From positions 1 through 16,788 of the forward strand of contig LSKJ01000084.1 of NCBI GenBank assembly GCA_001557035.1: 16,788 bases of DNA, in the 5' to 3' direction. This DNA is from Rhodospirillaceae bacterium CCH5-H10. GTDB taxonomy: Bacteria; Pseudomonadota; Alphaproteobacteria; Reyranellales; Reyranellaceae. The stretch's first letter is position 1. Each line of letters begins with the position of its first letter. Under the pieces are notes generated by a model. It was not told where the DNA came from. It worked only from the letters and a program-made list of their open reading frames with translations, and did not search any database. The translations under genes were made by a program, and so were the position numbers. Of this stretch, positions 1 to 5,982 are shown piece by piece.

Positions 1-342
1 AATGACCTGCGTGAGCGTGTCGTAGCCGCCGTCGGAGCCGGCGATAGCTGTCGGTCTATGGCGGCACGGTTTGGTGTTGCGGCGTCTACGGTGGTGAAGT
101 GGTCGCAGCGTTACCGGGCGACGAGGTCGGTGGCGCCGGGCAAGGTCGGCGGGCACCGCAAACCGGTGCTGAATGCCCATCGGGCCTTCATCCGCAAGCG
201 GATCGACCAGATGCCGCACCTGACCTTGCACAAGCTCAAGGACGAACTGGCGGCCCGGGGCGTCGTCGTCTCGCACAATAGGGTGTGGACGTTCCTGCGC
301 CGCGAAGGGCTCAGCTTCAAAAAAAACACTGTTCGCTCTTGA
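1..342 (+). CDS. IS630 transposase, ORF A (N-terminal DNA-binding part), 5' partial
   Basis: The frame is open from base 1, so the true start lies outside the window; the ATG at 58 is internal. The 113 visible residues hold two helix-turn-helix units. The first is around in-window residues 16-40 (Cys-Arg-Ser-Met-Ala-Ala-Arg-Phe-Gly-Val, then Val-Lys-Trp). The second, winged type, is around 73-106 and contains Leu-Lys-Asp-Glu-Leu and Val-Trp-Thr-Phe-Leu. They would bind the IS ends. The frame stops at 340-342, shortly after the run of eight A at 319-326. Family homology continues without a gap in the +1 frame as Ser-Phe-Lys-Lys-Thr-Leu. ORF A and ORF B are thus two halves of one transposase. 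Confidence 0.85.
   Translation, partial: NDLRERVVAAVGAGDSCRSMAARFGVAASTVVKWSQRYRATRSVAPGKVGGHRKPVLNAHRAFIRKRIDQMPHLTLHKLKDELAARGVVVSHNRVWTFLRREGLSFKKNTVRS
319..326 (+). other. A8 slippery run joining transposase ORF A and ORF B
   Basis: Eight A residues lie where the reading frame must change. Frame 1 reads Phe-Lys-Lys then Asn-Thr-Val and soon stops. Dropping one A gives Phe-Lys-Lys-Thr-Leu-Phe and continues into the DDE domain. Ribosomal +1 shifting or RNA polymerase slippage could produce the full transposase. A simple inactivating indel or a homopolymer error is the alternative. Confidence 0.6.
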
Positions 343-358
343 GCTGGCCCGGGCCGAC

Positions 359-931
359 GTGGCCCGTCGGAGGCGGCGCTGGAAGGCCCTGCAGGCCGGG
401 CTCGACCCGCGACGCCTGGTCTTCATCGACGAGACCTGGATCAAGACAAACATGGTTCCCCTGCGCGGCTGGGCCCCGAAGGGCCAGCGCCTGCGCGGCT
501 TCGCCCCTCAGGGGCGGTGGCAGACCCTGACCTTCCTCGGCGCACTGCGTTGGGATGGGATCACCGCGCCCTGCATCTTCGACGGCCCGATCAACGGAAA
601 GTGCTTCCGCGCCTATGTCGAGCAGCTGCTCCTGCCCGTCCTGCGGCCCGGAGACATCGTCGTCCTCGACAATCTCGGCAGCCACAAAGGCAAGGCCCTG
701 CGCCCGATGCTCAAGGCCGTCGGCGCCAGGCTGTGGTACCTGCCGCCATACTCACCTGACCTCAACCCGATCGAACAGGCCTTCTCCAAGATCAAACACT
801 GGATGCGCCTTGCCCAGAAGCGCACTCCCGAAGGGCTCTCGCGATACGTCGCAAAACTCCTCAAGACCATCCGGCAACCCGAATGCTCCAACTACATCCA
901 CAACGCAGGATATGCTCACGTCAAAACGTGA
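359..931 (+). CDS. IS630 transposase, ORF B (DDE catalytic part)
   Basis: This is the catalytic domain of the IS630/Tc1-mariner superfamily, which cuts and joins DNA at TA sites. Counting from the GTG at 359, the triad is Asp24 (Phe-Ile-Asp-Glu-Thr), Asp104 (Val-Leu-Asp-Asn-Leu-Gly-Ser-His) and Glu139 (Asn-Pro-Ile-Glu-Gln). There are 34 residues between the last two, the D,D34E spacing typical of IS630. Homology starts before the GTG, at about base 326, so this GTG is probably internal and the protein is made by a +1 shift (or loss of one A) in the A8 run. The joined product would have about 309 residues in the window, close to family size. The catalytic residues are intact. Confidence 0.87.
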   Translation: MARRRRRWKALQAGLDPRRLVFIDETWIKTNMVPLRGWAPKGQRLRGFAPQGRWQTLTFLGALRWDGITAPCIFDGPINGKCFRAYVEQLLLPVLRPGDIVVLDNLGSHKGKALRPMLKAVGARLWYLPPYSPDLNPIEQAFSKIKHWMRLAQKRTPEGLSRYVAKLLKTIRQPECSNYIHNAGYAHVKT

Positions 932-940
932 AACGCTCTA
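916..940 (+). repeat. IS630 right end with terminal hairpin and TA target
   Basis: Read inward, the IS end is TAGAGCGTTTCACGTTTTGA, where the outer TA (939-940) is the duplicated target. A 6-bp hairpin (TCACGT / ACGTGA, loop CAAA, 916-931) sits just inside and overlaps the transposase stop codon at 929-931. The partner left inverted repeat lies outside the window, so the repeat length cannot be measured. Confidence 0.6.
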
Positions 941-1053
941 GGCCGGATGCGATCTCTCAGGCAACCGGGCTGACAGAAGCGGGCAAAGTCGAGGCGGTTC
1001 CCGGCTTTATCGAGATCTGCACTTTCAACTTTCACGCGGCCATCGCGTTGTCA

Positions 1054-1069
1054 GCTCCAGAACTGGAGC
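1054..1069. promoter_or_regulatory. Near-perfect palindrome upstream of the 70-aa ORF (candidate operator)
   Basis: GCTCCAG and CTGGAGC face each other across AA. The site is 23 nt before the ATG at 1093 and directly after a TTGTCA (1048-1053) that could be a -35 box, although the matching -10 position is poor. A dimeric regulator site or a leader hairpin is possible. The rest of the 941-1092 stretch between the IS end and the gene holds nothing else I can identify. Confidence 0.3.
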
Positions 1070-1092
1070 CAGAAACGGAGGTCGATTCGCGT

Positions 1093-1305
1093 ATGCCAAG
1101 AGACATTCGAACGATGCCCAAAGGCCTGATCGCACCGCTGACGCAGGCGGCGCTCGCGTCCCTGCGCGGGCTTGCCGACGGAACTGAATCGTCGATGGCC
1201 GACGATCACCGCGCGCGCCTGCTTTACCTGGCGCTGATCGAGTCCGGCCCCGAAGGTGACGCCATCACGGCGCTGGGCCGCGAGCGGCTCGCGTCCGATC
1301 GTTAG
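1093..1305 (+). CDS. Hypothetical 70-aa protein, possible winged-helix-like tail
   Basis: I do not recognise this family. The ATG at 1093 is chosen because GGAGG (1077-1081) sits 11 nt upstream and the charged start Met-Pro-Arg-Asp-Ile-Arg is plausible; an ATG at 1114 is the alternative. The protein has no signal peptide or membrane segment. A helical middle (Leu-Arg-Gly-Leu-Ala, then His-Arg-Ala-Arg-Leu-Leu-Tyr-Leu-Ala-Leu-Ile) is followed by Ile-Thr-Ala-Leu-Gly-Arg-Glu-Arg-Leu. That ending resembles the wing and last helix of small winged-helix proteins (Thr-x-x-Gly-x-x-x-Leu). The frame is open backwards into the IS, so the gene might once have been longer and been cut by the insertion. 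Its stop overlaps the end of the convergent phosphatase gene by 4 nt. Confidence 0.55.
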   Translation: MPRDIRTMPKGLIAPLTQAALASLRGLADGTESSMADDHRARLLYLALIESGPEGDAITALGRERLASDR

Positions 1306-2642
1306 TAGTTGCCGGCGCTGGACGTCACACAGCCCGGGTCGACAGCCGCTTTCACGATCTTCAGGAAGCTCTCCAGCGGACAGGCGTTGTTCACCAAATC
1401 CGCCGCACAGGCCGGCAGGGCAACCTGAGTCATGCCGGGCGGATCGCGGTAGCTGAGCGGTGCACGACGCCGCATCTCGTCCAGCGTCTGCGCATAATAG
1501 GCGAGACGCACATAGCGTCTCCCCGTGCTGACATCACGAAACTGTTCGAAGGCCAGCGCGCCGCCGGGCGACGCCTCCGCCGGCAGATAGCCGGGAATCT
1601 GCCAGGTGAGCCCAAGCAGGGCGGCGATATTGTGGATGTTGCTCTGGTGGCCGACCAGCAGACCCAGACGGACGGGCTGGCCTGTCGCGGCGTGTCCCGG
1701 GAAGCTGTGCCCGTTCACGAGGATGGCACCGATCAGCGCGAGGAGATTGGAGCCGCGCTGCTGGGCGATCGGCATTGTCTTCTGCGTGAGATCCTGGACG
1801 AACTGGTGGATCGACAGCAGCTCGCTCAGCGTCGCATCGTGGGCGATCCGACCCCAGGCGACCTGGTCCTTCGGCATTCCCTCGGCCGACTGCATCAGGA
1901 AATTCTCGGCCGCCGTCGACGCATAACCCAGCGGTCCGCGCAGCCTCACCCAGCCGTCGGCATCGGCGACCACGCTCGACGCCACGCCGGCCTCCCCGCA
2001 ACTGCCGCCGCCCACGCCCTTGGTCGCGCCTGCCGGGCAGAGAACCGATTGCATCATCGTGAGCTGCGGGGCGTAGGTCCGCAGCGCCGAGGCGAAGCTG
2101 CCGCCCAGCCGCGCCATGACGGCGGCCTGGTTGGCCGCACCGTTCATCGGACAGGAAGCGGTCGGCTGCGGATGGAAGATCGGATCGGGCACGGTGAAGT
2201 TGGCCTGGTTGCGCAGCGGCAGGTTGGCGCAGCGCGGATACATGCCGGCCAGGATCGCCGCGCCGGTCACGCGGGTGCGCTGGTCGAGATCGGTCCAGGC
2301 CGCGACCGTTCCCACGGTCGGGCAATCGTCCGCCTGGATCAGTCCGCGCCCGCCATAGAGCACACGATAGTAGGTGCCCATCAGACGCATCAGCTCCTCG
2401 CCGCGCGGCGACAGGAAGCCCGGAGCCACCGGCCAGGTCGGCCAGGCCGTCGCGCTGTATCGATCGAGCTGATCGTTGGTCGCGATCGGCGCACGCACGC
2501 CATGCCGGTTGAGCACGACGGCCCGCTCGATCTGCCAGCCCGGCGGGGTCGGCAGGATCTGGGCGTGGCCGGGCGCCGTCATCGCCACGACCGACGCGAC
2601 GAGCGAGGCAACGAAAACGGCGGTACGGACGCGTAGGCTCAT
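1302..2642 (-). CDS. Secreted histidine-acid-phosphatase family protein with altered HD motif
   Basis: This 446-aa protein belongs to the histidine phosphatase superfamily, clade 2 (AppA phytase / glucose-1-phosphatase type), which removes phosphate from esters in the periplasm through a phosphohistidine. A signal peptide ends near Gly-His-Ala27. The nucleophile motif Arg-His-Gly-Val-Arg-Ala-Pro is at 46-52 (His47). The family block Asp-Leu-Asp-Gln-Arg-Thr-Arg is at 118-124. There are eight cysteines (107, 138, 164, 202, 215, 412, 421, 438), enough for four disulfides. The oddity is the C-terminal proton-donor motif: it is normally His-Asp but here reads Gly-His-Gln-Ser-Asn (331-335), so the acid is Gln333. 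Activity may be reduced or changed. A strong GGGGGGAG (2651-2658, minus strand) lies 8 nt before the ATG. It is transcribed divergently from the ABC transporter. Confidence 0.85.
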   Translation of the reverse strand: MSLRVRTAVFVASLVASVVAMTAPGHAQILPTPPGWQIERAVVLNRHGVRAPIATNDQLDRYSATAWPTWPVAPGFLSPRGEELMRLMGTYYRVLYGGRGLIQADDCPTVGTVAAWTDLDQRTRVTGAAILAGMYPRCANLPLRNQANFTVPDPIFHPQPTASCPMNGAANQAAVMARLGGSFASALRTYAPQLTMMQSVLCPAGATKGVGGGSCGEAGVASSVVADADGWVRLRGPLGYASTAAENFLMQSAEGMPKDQVAWGRIAHDATLSELLSIHQFVQDLTQKTMPIAQQRGSNLLALIGAILVNGHSFPGHAATGQPVRLGLLVGHQSNIHNIAALLGLTWQIPGYLPAEASPGGALAFEQFRDVSTGRRYVRLAYYAQTLDEMRRRAPLSYRDPPGMTQVALPACAADLVNNACPLESFLKIVKAAVDPGCVTSSAGNY

Positions 2643-2778
2643 GGTGGTGACTCCCCCCGGCGCGCACTATGCCGCCTCCGGGTCCCGCCCGTCATCCGTC
2701 CCGTGCTAGAATTCGCGCATGCCCGTTCAATGGAAGCCCGAGCCGGAACCCGCACCCCGCCGCCGGGGTTAGAAGGGG
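2643..2778. promoter_or_regulatory. Divergent intergenic region between phosphatase and ABC transporter
   Basis: This 136-bp region must hold promoters for both directions. The best plus-strand -10 is TAGAAT (2707-2712), but its -35 is poor. On the minus strand TTGAAC (2725-2730) stands 16 nt from TAGCAC (2703-2708). The two -10 candidates overlap around an EcoRI-like GAATTC, so expression could be mutually exclusive. A 6-bp hairpin (ACCCCG / CGGGGT, 2754-2769) lies 9 nt before the ABC start. No Pho-box-like repeat is visible. Confidence 0.35.
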
Positions 2779-4635
2779 ATGCCCGCGCCGTCGACGACCA
2801 GCGCCAGCTCCTTCCGCGAAAGGGTCGGCGCGCTCAGGAACCTGCGGCCATTCCTCGCCATGGTCTGGGCGACGAGCCCTTCGCTTACCTCGACCACCAT
2901 CCTCCTGCGCCTGATACGCGCCCTGCTGCCGGTCGCCACGCTCTACATCGGCAAGCTGATCATCGACGACGTGGTGATGCTGGTGCAGCTGCCCGACAAG
3001 CCGGGGACGCTCCAGCAATGGCTCGACAGCGGCCATCTCAACAAACTGGGCCTGCTGCTGGCCGCCGAGTTCGCGGTGGCGGTGCTGGCCGACATGCTGG
3101 GCCGCATCGTCACCTTCCTCGACGGGTTGCTGGCCGAGCGGGTCAGCACCAGTTCGAGCGTGCGGCTGATGGAGCATGCCGCAACCCTCGACCTCGAGGA
3201 TTTCGAGGATGCCGAGTTCCAGGACCGGCTCGAACGCGCGCGCCGGCAGACCAGCGGCCGCATGACGCTCATGAGCCAGCTCTTCTCGCAGGCGCAGGAC
3301 CTTGTCACCGTGGCGAGCCTGGCGGCCGGCCTGATCGTCTTCGCGCCCTGGCTGATCGTGCTGCTGATCGTGGCGCTGGTGCCCGCCTTCCTCGGCGAGG
3401 CTCACTTCAACGCCAAGAGCTATTCGCTCGACTTCGGTCGCACGCCCGAGCGGCGCGAACTCGACTATATCCGGCAGACCGCGGCCAGCGTCGAGACCGC
3501 CAAGGAAGTGAAGATCTTCGGCCTCAACGACTTCCTGATCGATCGCTACCGCCGGCTCGCCGCATCCTTCTACGACGCCAACCGCCGCCTGGCGCTGCGC
3601 CGCGCCGGATGGGGCGGCCTGTTCACCACCATCGGCACGATCGGCTACTACTTCGCGTACGCCTACATCGCCTGGCGCACGCTGACCGGCGAGTTCTCGG
3701 TCGGCGACCTCACCTTCCTCGCGGGCTCGTTCCGCCGCCTGCGCACCCTGCTCGAATCGCTGCTGAGCGGCTTTTCATCCGTCGCGGGCCAGGCGCTCTA
3801 TCTCGACGATCTCTTCACCTTCTTCGAGGTCCGGCCGGAAATCCATTCGCCGGCCGATCCCCTGCCCTTTCCCAGGCCGATCCGCGACGGCTTCGTGTTC
3901 GAGGATGTCGGCTTCATCTATCCTGGCGCCGAGCGCTGGGCGGTTCGACATCTCTCCTTCACCCTGAAGGCCGGCGAGGTCGTGGCGCTGGTCGGCGAGA
4001 ACGGCGCGGGCAAGACCACGCTGGTGAAGCTGCTGACGCGGCTCTACGACCCTGACGAGGGCCGCATCCTGCTCGACGGCCGCGACCTGCGCGACTACGG
4101 GCTGGACGAATTGCGCGGCAGCATGGGAGTCATCTTCCAGGACTTCGTCCGCTACAACCTGCCGGCCGGCGACAATATCGCGGTCGGCCGGATCGCGGCG
4201 CGCGACGACCATGAACGCATCGCGCGCGCCGCCAACCGCAGCCAGGCCGACGAGGTGATCGCGCGCCTGGCCGGCGGCTACGAGCAGATGATCGGCAAGC
4301 GCTTCAAGAACGGCGTCGAGCTGTCGGGTGGCGAATGGCAGAAGATCGCCATCGCCCGCGCCTACATGCGCGAGGCCGAGGTGCTGATCCTCGACGAGCC
4401 GACCGCCGCCCTCGACGCCCGCGCCGAATACGAGGTGTTCCGGCGCTTCAAGGAACTGAGCGCGGGCAAGACGGCGGTGCTGATCTCCCACCGCTTCTCC
4501 AGCGTGCGCATGGCCGACCGCATCCTCGTGCTGGCCGACGGGAAGGTCGAGGCGCAGGGCACGCACGAGGAGCTGGTGGCACAGCAGGGCCGCTATGCCG
4601 AGCTCTTCGAACTGCAGGCGGCGGGATACCGGTAG
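2779..4635 (+). CDS. ABC transporter half-molecule, fused permease and ATPase (exporter type)
   Basis: This 618-aa inner-membrane protein is expected to work as a homodimer exporting an unknown substrate. The N-terminal half has membrane segments at roughly 40-62, 90-110, 176-204 and 281-299. The nucleotide-binding domain starts near 371. It has Walker A Gly-Glu-Asn-Gly-Ala-Gly-Lys-Thr (406-413), Q-loop Gln454, signature Leu-Ser-Gly-Gly-Glu (515-519), Walker B Val-Leu-Ile-Leu-Asp-Glu (535-540, catalytic Glu540), D-loop Ala-Leu-Asp (544-546) and switch His571; all are intact. An in-frame TAG at 2770-2772 fixes the start at or after 2779. AAGGGG directly abuts this ATG, an unusually short Shine-Dalgarno spacing. 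The ATG at 2860 would cut into the family-like N-terminus. The exonuclease III gene follows after 4 nt. Confidence 0.9.
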   Translation: MPAPSTTSASSFRERVGALRNLRPFLAMVWATSPSLTSTTILLRLIRALLPVATLYIGKLIIDDVVMLVQLPDKPGTLQQWLDSGHLNKLGLLLAAEFAVAVLADMLGRIVTFLDGLLAERVSTSSSVRLMEHAATLDLEDFEDAEFQDRLERARRQTSGRMTLMSQLFSQAQDLVTVASLAAGLIVFAPWLIVLLIVALVPAFLGEAHFNAKSYSLDFGRTPERRELDYIRQTAASVETAKEVKIFGLNDFLIDRYRRLAASFYDANRRLALRRAGWGGLFTTIGTIGYYFAYAYIAWRTLTGEFSVGDLTFLAGSFRRLRTLLESLLSGFSSVAGQALYLDDLFTFFEVRPEIHSPADPLPFPRPIRDGFVFEDVGFIYPGAERWAVRHLSFTLKAGEVVALVGENGAGKTTLVKLLTRLYDPDEGRILLDGRDLRDYGLDELRGSMGVIFQDFVRYNLPAGDNIAVGRIAARDDHERIARAANRSQADEVIARLAGGYEQMIGKRFKNGVELSGGEWQKIAIARAYMREAEVLILDEPTAALDARAEYEVFRRFKELSAGKTAVLISHRFSSVRMADRILVLADGKVEAQGTHEELVAQQGRYAELFELQAAGYR

Positions 4636-4639
4636 CGCC

Positions 4640-5413
4640 ATGAAGATCGCCACCTTCAACGTCAACAACGTGAACCGGCGGCTGCCCAACCTGCTCGCCT
4701 GGCTGAAGCGCGCGAAGCCGGACATCGTGTGCCTTCAGGAATTGAAGGCCGCCGACGAGGCGTTTCCGGAGGAGGCGTTGCGGGGTGCCGGCTATTTGGC
4801 GGTGTGGCAGGGACAAAAAACGTGGAACGGCGTCGCCATCCTCGGGCGCAAGGCAGCGCCCGTGCTCATCCGCAAGGGCCTGGCCGGTGACCGGACGGAC
4901 ACGCAGAGCCGCTACATCGAGGCTGCCGTCAAAGGCGTGGTGATCGGCTGTCTGTATGCGCCCAACGGCAACCCGCAGCCCGGGCCGAAGTTCGACTACA
5001 AGCTCGACTGGATGCGCCGACTGCAGACCCACGCGAAGTCGTTGCTGAAGAGCGGCGCGCCGGTCGTGCTGGCGGGCGACTACAATGTCGTGCCGACCGA
5101 CTTCGACATCTATTCGATGCGGTCATGGAAGAACGATGCGCTGGTCCAGCCGGCGCCGCGCGCGGCGTTCCGGAAGCTGCTGGCGCAGGGGTGGACCGAT
5201 AGCCTGCGCACGCTCCATCCCGAGGCGCCGATGTACACGTTCTGGGATTACATGCGTCGTCGCTGGGAACGCGACGCGGGCCTTCGCCTCGATCACCTGC
5301 TGCTGAGTCCCGATCTCGCCAGCCGCGTGAAGCGCGGCGGCGTCGATCGTGAAGAACGCGGGCGCGAAAGCCCGAGCGACCATGCGCCCGCGTGGATCGA
5401 ACTGAAGAAGTAA
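4640..5413 (+). CDS. xth: Exonuclease III / AP endonuclease (EEP family)
   Basis: This 257-aa cytoplasmic DNA-repair enzyme cleaves at abasic sites and removes nucleotides from 3' ends. It is close in length to E. coli ExoIII (268). The metal- and substrate-binding residues of the exonuclease/endonuclease/phosphatase fold are present: Asn7 (Phe-Asn-Val-Asn), Glu34 (Leu-Gln-Glu-Leu-Lys), Tyr106 (Leu-Tyr-Ala-Pro-Asn-Gly), Asp147 and Asn149 (Gly-Asp-Tyr-Asn-Val), Asp218 (Leu-Asp-His) and the final Ser-Asp-His (246-248). The ATG at 4640 is chosen because the protein starts there as Met-Lys-Ile-Ala-Thr-Phe-Asn, like the family. A possible start at 4595 lies inside the ABC gene. No clear Shine-Dalgarno is present, and the 4-nt gap suggests translational coupling to the transporter. 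Confidence 0.93.
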   Translation: MKIATFNVNNVNRRLPNLLAWLKRAKPDIVCLQELKAADEAFPEEALRGAGYLAVWQGQKTWNGVAILGRKAAPVLIRKGLAGDRTDTQSRYIEAAVKGVVIGCLYAPNGNPQPGPKFDYKLDWMRRLQTHAKSLLKSGAPVVLAGDYNVVPTDFDIYSMRSWKNDALVQPAPRAAFRKLLAQGWTDSLRTLHPEAPMYTFWDYMRRRWERDAGLRLDHLLLSPDLASRVKRGGVDREERGRESPSDHAPAWIELKK

Positions 5414-5425
5414 GTGGGCCCCGCG

Positions 5426-5444
5426 GGCCGAGCTTCGCTCAGCC
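5426..5444. terminator. Hairpin between convergent genes (possible terminator)
   Basis: GGCCGAG and CTCAGCC flank the loop CTTCG in the 31-bp gap between the exonuclease stop and the secreted-protein stop. In the minus-strand transcript the odd pair is a G-U wobble, so the 7-bp stem is complete there. In the plus-strand transcript it is a C-A mismatch. There is no clear T run, so this is a weak candidate, best for the minus-strand gene. Confidence 0.35.
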
Positions 5445-5786
5445 TCACATGGAGGGCGGAAGCTCCTTCAGCGCCTGCTGGGCGATCGGCATCATCGTCT
5501 CGCAGAAGTTCTTCTTGTTCTTCTCGGCTTCCTTTTCCATCGTGTCGTAGGTCTTGTCGAGCTTGCGATCGGCGATGTTGAGCTGCTTCTCCGCCCACTC
5601 GATCCAGAATTCGAGGCGCGTTTCCTGCTCCTTGGTCATGTCGAGATCGCACGTGTCGACCGCCACCGAGATCGCGTAGAGGCCGATCACCATCTTCTCC
5701 GCATCGTCCTTCGTGAGCGTCTGGGCGGAAGCGGCGCCGAGCGGCAGCGCGAGCAGGACGAGCAGGCTGGAGAAGAGGCGAAACAT
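5445..5786 (-). CDS. Small secreted/periplasmic protein, function unknown (113 aa)
   Basis: I do not recognise the family. The start Met-Phe-Arg-Leu-Phe begins a clear signal peptide with probable cleavage after Ala21 (Ala-Ala-Ser-Ala/Gln), which decides against a longer frame starting at 5969. The mature part is about 92 residues, mostly helical, highly charged and Lys/Glu-rich (around 75-93). It has just two cysteines (46 and 95) that could form one disulfide. GGGAG lies 6 nt before the ATG, but inside a hairpin (see the 5788-5813 entry). The gene converges on the exonuclease gene and diverges from the next periplasmic protein, so it is probably transcribed alone. Confidence 0.72.
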   Translation of the reverse strand: MFRLFSSLLVLLALPLGAASAQTLTKDDAEKMVIGLYAISVAVDTCDLDMTKEQETRLEFWIEWAEKQLNIADRKLDKTYDTMEKEAEKNKKNFCETMMPIAQQALKELPPSM

Positions 5787-5787
5787 G

Positions 5788-5813
5788 AAAAACTCCCGGG
5801 ACTGAGGCCGGGA
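5788..5813 (-). promoter_or_regulatory. Leader hairpin covering the Shine-Dalgarno site, followed by T5
   Basis: On the minus strand TCCCGG pairs with CCGGGA around the 8-nt loop CCTCAGTC. The ribosome site GGGAG is mostly inside the right arm. The stem is followed by G, then TTTTT, C and the ATG. It could hide the ribosome site or act as a small intrinsic terminator (attenuator) just before the gene. Short GC stems can also occur by chance. Confidence 0.4.
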
Positions 5814-5957
5814 CCCTACTTCAATGCCCAATCGAGCGTAATCTCCTGATTCAGCATACGTGACAGGACTTTGGGTGTTTGCAGTTGAAATGCCAAAGCC
5901 TTGCAAATGCACCGCGGATATCGCGGCGCTCGTCGCTGTCTGCCCCGGCTGATAGTC

Positions 5958-5977
5958 TCTCCCTCGCAATCGGGAGA
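5958..5977 (+). promoter_or_regulatory. Leader hairpin covering the Shine-Dalgarno site of the 306-aa gene
   Basis: TCTCCC (5958-5963) pairs perfectly with GGGAGA (5972-5977) around the 8-nt loop TCGCAATC. The right arm contains the whole ribosome site GGGAG (5972-5976), 6 nt before the ATG at 5983. Stem and loop lengths match those of the hairpin before the divergent secreted-protein gene. Confidence 0.4.
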
Positions 5978-5982
5978 ATTGG

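Larger units (their letters stand above)
1..938 (+). mobile_element. IS630-family insertion sequence, left tip missing (left arm)
   Basis: This is an IS with two overlapping transposase frames (N-terminal helix-turn-helix part, C-terminal DDE part) and a right end at GCTC (936-938 and the base before), followed by TA at 939-940. IS630 elements insert at and duplicate TA, which fits this boundary. The window begins inside the transposase at Asn-Asp-Leu-Arg-Glu-Arg, a block normally only a few residues after the start codon. Only the left inverted repeat and the first codons are therefore missing. Contigs commonly break inside such multicopy elements. Confidence 0.85.
5787..5982. promoter_or_regulatory. 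Divergent intergenic region of two periplasmic-protein genes
   Basis: This 196-bp region is the least GC-rich part of the arm (around 5860-5910), as expected for promoters, but I cannot pick a convincing -35/-10 pair in either direction. It contains interleaved complementary hexamers CTTTGG (5869-5874), TTTGCA (5878-5883), CCAAAG (5893-5898) and TGCAAA (5902-5907). It also has a 5-bp stem CCGCG/CGCGG (5912-5926). These are possible regulator sites, with no known match. Confidence 0.35.

Noticed and set aside
1632..2636. 334-codon frame antisense to the phosphatase
   Set aside because: Low-complexity Arg/His-rich translation with no motif; the opposite strand encodes a complete secreted enzyme.
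2643..2778. Pho box controlling the phosphatase
   Set aside because: The nearest sequence (CCGTCATCCGTCCCG) lacks the repeated CTGTCAT halves.
2703..4055. 450-codon frame inside the ABC transporter gene
   Set aside because: Arg/Pro/Ala-rich out-of-frame shadow; the real frame has all ABC motifs.
5869..5907. Interleaved CTTTGG/TTTGCA/CCAAAG/TGCAAA as a pseudoknot or riboswitch
   Set aside because: Six-base matches only, in a promoter region whose transcript limits are unknown; probably chance or protein sites.
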